Source: Labrenzia sp. THAF82 (lineage in GTDB: Bacteria; Pseudomonadota; Alphaproteobacteria; Rhizobiales; Stappiaceae). From it: a DNA stretch of 64,000 nucleotides. The stretch spans positions 1,826,501-1,890,500 of the forward strand of contig NZ_CP045354.1 in the NCBI RefSeq assembly GCF_009363435.1, read 5' to 3'. Both the position numbers and the translations under genes were made by a program. The notes below the pieces were generated by a model that saw nothing but the letters and a program-made list of their open reading frames with translations, made no database searches and was not told where the DNA came from. Positions 58,949 to 64,000 of the stretch are shown piece after piece (position 1 is the stretch's first letter; every line of letters starts with the position of its first letter).

Positions 58949-61380
58949 CAGGTCTTGATCCGCTCCATTTTTGGGTCAAAGAGCGGAGCAAGCGTGACAT
59001 CGGCTTTTACCCGCTCGGTTCCAACTTCAATTTCATAGTCTGCGGAAAGGACATGGTCTCTCGTAACGCCGTCCGGATGCCTGACGTAGCCAATTCCGAT
59101 ACTCTTGCCGAGCGTATGGCCATAGCCGCCCGAACTCAGCCAGCCACAGCGTTCACCATTGCGGTAAATCGTTTCCCGTCCGGACAGGATGACGTCGCCG
59201 TCGGTCGTGAAGGTTGCGAGCATTTTCTTCACGCCGTTCTCGCGCTGTTGCTGCACGGCGCTGCGGCCCTTGAAGTCGGCATTGGTCTTCATCTTGACAG
59301 CCCAGCCGAGGCCGGCCTCGTCCGGTGTATGGTCCGGCCCGATATCTGATCCCCAGGCGCGATATCCTTTTTCAAGGCGCAGCGTTTCTATTGCGCGGTA
59401 GCCGGCGTTGCGCAGGCCGAATTCTTTCCCGGCATCGTGCAGCGCGTCATAGACTGATTGTGCGTATTCGGTCGGCAAGTGCAGTTCCCAGCCAAGTTCA
59501 CCGACATAGGTAATGCGCAGCGCGAGGACCGGACAGCCGGCAATTCCGATCCGGTGCGCCTGACCGAAGGGAAACGCGTCGTTGCCGACGTCAGCCCGGG
59601 TGCAGGCAGCAAGAATGTGCCGCGCTTTTGGCCCGAACAGCGACAGCACCGCATTCGACGATGTGACATCGATGAGCTCCGCCCTCAATCCGTCCGGAAT
59701 GTTGCGTCCGATCCAGTCGAAGTCGTGTGTGGCAAAGCCGGTTCCGGTGACGATATAATATTCATCGATGGACGTTCGCACGCAGGTGAGGTCGCATTCG
59801 ATCCCACCGCGGTCGTTCAGCATCTGCGTATAGATGATCGAGCCCACCGGCTTGTCCACGCGGTTTGCGGCGATCCAGCTCAGTGCGGCTTCGGCATCCG
59901 GGCCTTTCAGGATGAATTTTGCGAAAGACGTCTGGTCAAACAGGACGGCGGCTTCACGGGCTGCCTTGTGTTCCCTGCCGACCGGAGCGTGCCAGTTCGG
60001 ACGTTCGAACGTGTAGATATCGCGTGCTTCCTCGTCGGCTTCGGCATACCAGTTTGGGCGCTCCCAGCCGAGTTTCTCACCGAAAACAGCCCCGGCCGAT
60101 TTTAACCGATCATAAAGCGGCGACCGGCGGCAGGGCCGGCCACTGTCGTGTTCTTCCGAAGGCCAGGCCATCGTGTAGTGCTTGCCATAGGCTTCCAGCG
60201 TGCGGGTTCGCACCCAGTCGGTGTCGGTGTGGGGCCGTCCAAAGCGGCGGATATCGACCGGCCAGAGGTCGTAGGGCGGTTCACCCTTTGCGACCCATTC
60301 GGCCAGTGCCATTCCTGCACCGCCGCCCGCCGCAATGCCAAAAGCGTTGAAACCGGCACCGACGAAGACATTCGCCATCTCAGGTGCTTCGCCCAGAATG
60401 AAGTTACCGTCCGGCGTAAAGCTTTCCGGTCCGTTGACCAGTTGCTTGATGCCGACATTTTCAAGAGCGGGCACGCGCGGCAATGACAGTTCCATCAATT
60501 GCTCAAAGTGGTCGAAGTTGCTGTCCAGCAGCTGATAGTCGAACGGGTCGGGTACACCGTCGACCGCCCAGGGAATACCGTTCGGCTCATATCCGCCCAT
60601 GACAAGACCGCCGACTTCCTCCTTGTAGTAGGTCAGCCGGTCCGGATCGCGCAATGTCGGCAGGTTGGAGGGGACGCCAAAGGCTTCCGTGATCATGTAC
60701 TGGTGTTCGACGGAAACCAGCGGCACGGTGACCCCTATCGTTGCCGCGAGTTCCCGGGTCCATTGTCCGCAGCACAGCACCAGTTTCTCGCAAGCGATAT
60801 CGCCTTTGGCGGTCCGTACACCTTTAATGGTCCCGCGTTCGGTCAAAATCTCAAGAACCGATGTATTTTCAACCAGCTTTGCACCACCAGCCCGCGCGCC
60901 TTTGGCGAGTGACTGGGTAATGTCGGAGGGGCTTGCCTGACCATCCGTTGGCAGATAGGCGGCCCCGACGACATCGCTGATATCCATCAGCGGCCAAAGC
61001 TCCTGCGCTTCTCTTGCCGTCAGCAGCTGCATGTCCAGTCCGAAACTGTGGGCGGTGGTTGCCTGGCGTTTGACCTCGGTCCAGCGTTCCTTGTTGCAGG
61101 CGAGGCGGAGGCCGCCGTTCATTTTCCAGCCGGTCGCCTGACCAGTTTCGGCTTCCAGCCTGTCGTATAGCGAGATCGAGTAACCCAGAAGCTGCGTGAT
61201 ATTGGCGTTGGAACGCAGCTGACCGACCAGACCTGCGGCGTGCCATGTGGAGCCGGACGTCAGGGCCGCCTTTTCGAGAAGCAGAACTTCCTGCCCCATC
61301 TGAGCCAGATGATAGGCCGTCGAACAACCGACAATGCCGCCGCCGATAATGATGATCTTCGAGGATGAGGGAAGTGTCAT
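58948..61380 (-). CDS. Dimethylglycine/sarcosine dehydrogenase-like FAD enzyme with tetrahydrofolate-binding C-terminus
   Basis: 810 aa. Residues 1-380 form a DAO-type FAD domain: IIIIGGGIVGCSTAYHLAQ, then SGSTWHAAGLVGQLRSN with the His that carries covalent flavin in characterised relatives, and FVGAGFNAFGIAAGGGAG. The C-terminal 370 residues are GcvT-like (FDQTSFAKFILKGPDAEAAL, GELGWELHLPTEY, AIETLRLEKGYRAWGSDIG, GLGWAVKM). Such enzymes oxidise N-methyl groups and pass the C1 unit to tetrahydrofolate. I use the ATG at 61380; GTG 61392 is possible. Downstream of a phosphotransferase and a betaine-type permease. Confidence 0.88.
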   Translation of the reverse strand: MTLPSSSKIIIIGGGIVGCSTAYHLAQMGQEVLLLEKAALTSGSTWHAAGLVGQLRSNANITQLLGYSISLYDRLEAETGQATGWKMNGGLRLACNKERWTEVKRQATTAHSFGLDMQLLTAREAQELWPLMDISDVVGAAYLPTDGQASPSDITQSLAKGARAGGAKLVENTSVLEILTERGTIKGVRTAKGDIACEKLVLCCGQWTRELAATIGVTVPLVSVEHQYMITEAFGVPSNLPTLRDPDRLTYYKEEVGGLVMGGYEPNGIPWAVDGVPDPFDYQLLDSNFDHFEQLMELSLPRVPALENVGIKQLVNGPESFTPDGNFILGEAPEMANVFVGAGFNAFGIAAGGGAGMALAEWVAKGEPPYDLWPVDIRRFGRPHTDTDWVRTRTLEAYGKHYTMAWPSEEHDSGRPCRRSPLYDRLKSAGAVFGEKLGWERPNWYAEADEEARDIYTFERPNWHAPVGREHKAAREAAVLFDQTSFAKFILKGPDAEAALSWIAANRVDKPVGSIIYTQMLNDRGGIECDLTCVRTSIDEYYIVTGTGFATHDFDWIGRNIPDGLRAELIDVTSSNAVLSLFGPKARHILAACTRADVGNDAFPFGQAHRIGIAGCPVLALRITYVGELGWELHLPTEYAQSVYDALHDAGKEFGLRNAGYRAIETLRLEKGYRAWGSDIGPDHTPDEAGLGWAVKMKTNADFKGRSAVQQQRENGVKKMLATFTTDGDVILSGRETIYRNGERCGWLSSGGYGHTLGKSIGIGYVRHPDGVTRDHVLSADYEIEVGTERVKADVTLAPLFDPKMERIKT

Positions 61381-61388
61381 GAGGACTC

Positions 61389-62264
61389 TCACAATTCACG
61401 GAATTTAGAAAGGGCGGCGGTCAGCCGGTCCATGTTTTCACGGGTGTAGGCGGCATAGTCGAAATCAAGGCGCGAATGGATTTCCGAGGTCATCGACCAG
61501 AGCGTTTCTCGCATCAGGGACGTGCATTTCATGGCCTGGTAGGCCCGCCAGTGCGTTTCTGCCGGCGCCTCGAAATACTGCTCGAGCATCGCGTTTTCCT
61601 GTGCTTCGCACAGACCATTGTTGGATGCGAGGCCGGCAAGATCGAAGAGCGGCGAGTTGAATCCGCCATATTCCCAGTCGATCAGCCAAAGTCTTTCACC
61701 GTCATCAAGAAGATTGGCTGCGAGCAGATCATTGTGCCCGACAACAAGGTCGACCGGGCCAACGGCCTTTTCGAGATCGGAGAGGGTGTCCATCAGACCA
61801 GGGAGTAAGTCAGAATGTGCCGATCTATCGGCTTTCAGGCGCGTTACGTAGGTCCGGTTCACTTGAAACGGCCAGAATGTGAGGATCGGGCTGCTCAGAT
61901 GGCCGCCCAGTTCCCGATGAGCTCTGGCGACCAGATCAATTATCTTGTTCAGGTTCGCCGGGTCACGGACGTCTGCTTCCTCGAAGGTTCGCGCCTCCAC
62001 GAAATTCAAGACCAGAACTCCGGGTTCCTGATGAAAGACAGCCGGAGAAACGCCTGCCATCTCAGCAGCCTGGCTGAGTGCGAGTTCGTTCCAGCGCATG
62101 ACGCCGTGCTCGGGAATGTCGTCGCCAAGGCGGACGACAAAACGGCGGTCACCGTCGCGCACAAGAAGATTGATGTTGGTGATGCCGCCTCCCAATGGGG
62201 TTATGTCCTGAGGGTCGGAGAAGCAGGCAAGTGCCTTGGCTCGTGCAATTGCGGTTTCAGACAT
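61389..62264 (-). CDS. Choline kinase/aminoglycoside phosphotransferase-like protein
   Basis: 291 aa. The nucleotide loop is PLGGGITNINLLV and the catalytic core is LVVGHNDLLAANLL (catalytic Asp), followed by the metal-binding LIDWEYGGFNSPLFDLAGLASN, as in LicA-type choline kinases. The start at 62264 is 2 bp after the permease stop. Between a quaternary-amine-type permease and a demethylating dehydrogenase, a choline-, ethanolamine- or amino-alcohol-like acceptor is likely. Confidence 0.85.
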   Translation of the reverse strand: MSETAIARAKALACFSDPQDITPLGGGITNINLLVRDGDRRFVVRLGDDIPEHGVMRWNELALSQAAEMAGVSPAVFHQEPGVLVLNFVEARTFEEADVRDPANLNKIIDLVARAHRELGGHLSSPILTFWPFQVNRTYVTRLKADRSAHSDLLPGLMDTLSDLEKAVGPVDLVVGHNDLLAANLLDDGERLWLIDWEYGGFNSPLFDLAGLASNNGLCEAQENAMLEQYFEAPAETHWRAYQAMKCTSLMRETLWSMTSEIHSRLDFDYAAYTRENMDRLTAALSKFREL

Positions 62265-62266
62265 GC

Positions 62267-64000
62267 TTAAATCCCCAACCTTTCGCGCTGGCCTGTCGCA
62301 AGCGCGTTGATGACCCTGTCGGTAATGATTGCAATGAAAGCGACTGAAAGGCCGGCGACGATACCTTGGCCCGCATTGGCCTTGGTCAGGGCGATATAGA
62401 CTTCCTGACCTAGGTCCCTTGTGCCCACGAGCGCGGTGATTACCAGCATGGACAGTGCAAGCATTATTGTTTGGTTCAAACCCAGAAAGAGGTGCGGTGT
62501 CGCGAGCGGCAGCTTGATGCGCCACAGCAGTTGCCGCCTGGTGCAACCGGACATCAGTCCCGCCTCGATCAGGGACGGCGGAACCTCCTTGAGACCGTGC
62601 GCAGCGTAGCGGACGGCGGGAGCCAGTGCATAAAGGATCACGGCAATCATGGCACTGAAATCGCCGACGCGAAACAGCATGACAACCGGGATCAGATAAA
62701 CAAAACTGGGCAGGGTCTGCAGCGTATCCATCAGCCCCAGGATGACGCGCCCGGCGCGTGGACTTTCTGCAGCCCAGACACCAAGCGGTATGCCGATGAT
62801 CGTCGCAATCAGAACCGAGACACCGCACAAGTAAATCGTCACCATGGCCTTGGACCAAAGCCCGGAGGCGGCGATGAAAGCCATCAGAAGTCCTGCGAGC
62901 AAGCCGATCTTCCAACCACCGACCCGCCAGGCGATGAGAGCGGTCGCAACGATCCCCCAGGCCCAGGGAATTCCGCTGAAAAACTTCTTCACCGGGAGAA
63001 GCAACCATTGAAGGATCACCGTCTTGATGGCTTCGAATGTGTCGAAGAAGTTGACGTTGATCCATTGCATTGCATCAGACCAGAACGGTCCCGTCGTAAT
63101 CGTCAGGGCATCCGGATAAGTCTGAACAGCCGGGACGAACTGGCCCAGAATGAGCGTTGACGCGATCACAAGAAAGACCGTTCCGGACCATGGGTGGCGC
63201 TGCAAGAGGTTGCCTTCCAGGGGGTGACGCGCGCTCCGTTCCGCGAAGGCCTGGCTTGCCCGATCGAGCGCGATCGCCATGACCACGATGCCAAGCCCAG
63301 CCTCGATGCCTCCGCCGATATCCAACCGTCGCAGGCTGGACAGAACATCGAAGCCGAGGCCGCCGGCGCCGATCATGGACGCGATGATCACCATGTTGAG
63401 CGTCAGCATGATCACCTGGTTCACACCGACCATCAGGGTCGGAACCGCCGACGGAACGAGGACCTTCCACATCATCTGCCGATTGCGGCAACCTGCCATG
63501 CGGCCCGCTTCGATCACTTCCTTCGGTACCGAGTTCAGTGCGACGATGGTTATACGGACCATGGGTGGCATGGCATAAATCACTGTTGCAACGAGTGCTG
63601 CGACGGGACCGAATCCGAACAGGATCAGGATGGGTACGAGATAGGCAAAAACCGGAACGGTCTGCATCAGGTCCAGGATCGGCCGCAGCATGCGCTCAAA
63701 CCAGCGGACCCGATACGCCAGGATCCCAAGAAAAAGTCCGCCAACGACGCCAATCGGAACCGAGATAAGCACCGAGGCAAGCGTCACCATGGCGCTTTCC
63801 CATTGCCCGAATACGGCAAGATATAGAAAACAGGCCCCGACAAGAACGGATAGAAACCAGTCGCGCGCGTAGTGCCCTATCGCCATGATCGTCACGATCA
63901 CCGCAACCCAGCTGAGCGCCGGGGCTATCTGTGCGGCGGCATCGCCGACGCCGCTGCTGAAGCCTTCGACCAGCAGATTGCGCAACACCTGATACGGGGC
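62267..64000 (-). CDS. ABC transporter permease with two fused ProW-like domains (5' end outside window)
   Basis: At least 577 codons, open to the right edge. It contains two copies of the binding-protein-dependent permease domain. The first has LDLMQTVPVFAYLVPILILFG and EVIEAGRMAGCRNRQMMWKVLVP. The second has MDTLQTLPSFVYLIPVVMLF and SLIEAGLMSGCTRRQLLWRIKLP. The paired LQTVP/LQTLP and EAG..SGC motifs are those of glycine betaine/proline/choline importers (ProW, ChoW). A GTG at 63988 could be a start, but the frame stays open beyond it, so the true start is probably outside. The receptor and ATPase genes would be expected to the right. Confidence 0.88.
   Translation of the reverse strand, partial: APYQVLRNLLVEGFSSGVGDAAAQIAPALSWVAVIVTIMAIGHYARDWFLSVLVGACFLYLAVFGQWESAMVTLASVLISVPIGVVGGLFLGILAYRVRWFERMLRPILDLMQTVPVFAYLVPILILFGFGPVAALVATVIYAMPPMVRITIVALNSVPKEVIEAGRMAGCRNRQMMWKVLVPSAVPTLMVGVNQVIMLTLNMVIIASMIGAGGLGFDVLSSLRRLDIGGGIEAGLGIVVMAIALDRASQAFAERSARHPLEGNLLQRHPWSGTVFLVIASTLILGQFVPAVQTYPDALTITTGPFWSDAMQWINVNFFDTFEAIKTVILQWLLLPVKKFFSGIPWAWGIVATALIAWRVGGWKIGLLAGLLMAFIAASGLWSKAMVTIYLCGVSVLIATIIGIPLGVWAAESPRAGRVILGLMDTLQTLPSFVYLIPVVMLFRVGDFSAMIAVILYALAPAVRYAAHGLKEVPPSLIEAGLMSGCTRRQLLWRIKLPLATPHLFLGLNQTIMLALSMLVITALVGTRDLGQEVYIALTKANAGQGIVAGLSVAFIAIITDRVINALATGQRERLGI

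Noticed and set aside
61389-63065. Long 558-codon minus-strand frame
   Set aside because: Only its last 291 codons are the phosphotransferase; the first part is an out-of-frame reading of the tandem permease gene.

Overview
The window reads as chromosome of a metabolically versatile, probably marine or plant-associated alphaproteobacterium; a Roseibium/Labrenzia-like or rhizobial relative is my guess from gene content. Supporting signs are an aspartate-semialdehyde (carboxyspermidine) route to spermidine, a lone AztD-type zinc chaperone under a Zur-like box, a TeaA-like TRAP transporter, a methanethiol oxidase and many solute importers. No rRNA, tRNA, CRISPR array, intact insertion sequence or phage gene was found.

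Layout. 1-354: start of a LacI-family regulator that runs off the left edge. 533-4149 (-): ribose-type ABC importer, divergent from 4288-8330 (+), an operon mtnK-mtnA-SorC regulator-class II aldolase. Together these look like import and DHAP-shunt salvage of methylthioribose or 5-deoxyribose. 8544-9686: old-yellow-enzyme family reductase. 10061-16298 (+): CUT1 sugar importer with a 2-hydroxyacid dehydrogenase and its own LacI regulator, behind two palindromic operators. 16386-20473: methanethiol oxidase, a membrane protein and an IclR regulator, divergent from glutathione-dependent formaldehyde dehydrogenase, whose gene has a premature stop. 20704-23217: SnoaL-like protein and a secreted caspase/Sel1 protein. 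23423-32167 (-): xylose/fructose-type ABC importer with GMC dehydrogenase, its small subunit, aldehyde dehydrogenase and enolase-superfamily dehydratase, under a GntR/FadR regulator.

32361-40694: a two-armed amino-acid-derivative catabolic locus. It holds an Asp/Glu racemase-like protein, an M24 peptidase-like hydrolase, an M20 amidohydrolase, two convergent AsnC paralogues, a diaminopropionate ammonia-lyase-like enzyme and a TeaA/UehA-like TRAP transporter. 40.7-43.0 kb: AT-richer stretch with unrecognised genes. 43081-45467: carboxynorspermidine decarboxylase and synthase, followed by the stump of an IclR regulator. 46102-49220: AztD and a TPR-sulfotransferase.

49864-57812 (-): a nine-gene operon (small cysteine-containing ORF, flavoprotein monooxygenase-like enzyme, two carboxymuconolactone-decarboxylase-fold proteins, opine-type dehydrogenase, PotABCD-like importer), divergent from a LysR regulator. 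58948-64000 (-): tandem betaine-type permease, choline-kinase-like phosphotransferase and a dimethylglycine/sarcosine-dehydrogenase-like enzyme, continuing past the right edge.

The common plan is one importer plus a small set of catabolic enzymes plus a local regulator, repeated six times in 64 kb. The least described units are the opine-dehydrogenase/CMD/flavoprotein operon with its small leader gene and the racemase/M24/M20/ammonia-lyase/TRAP locus.
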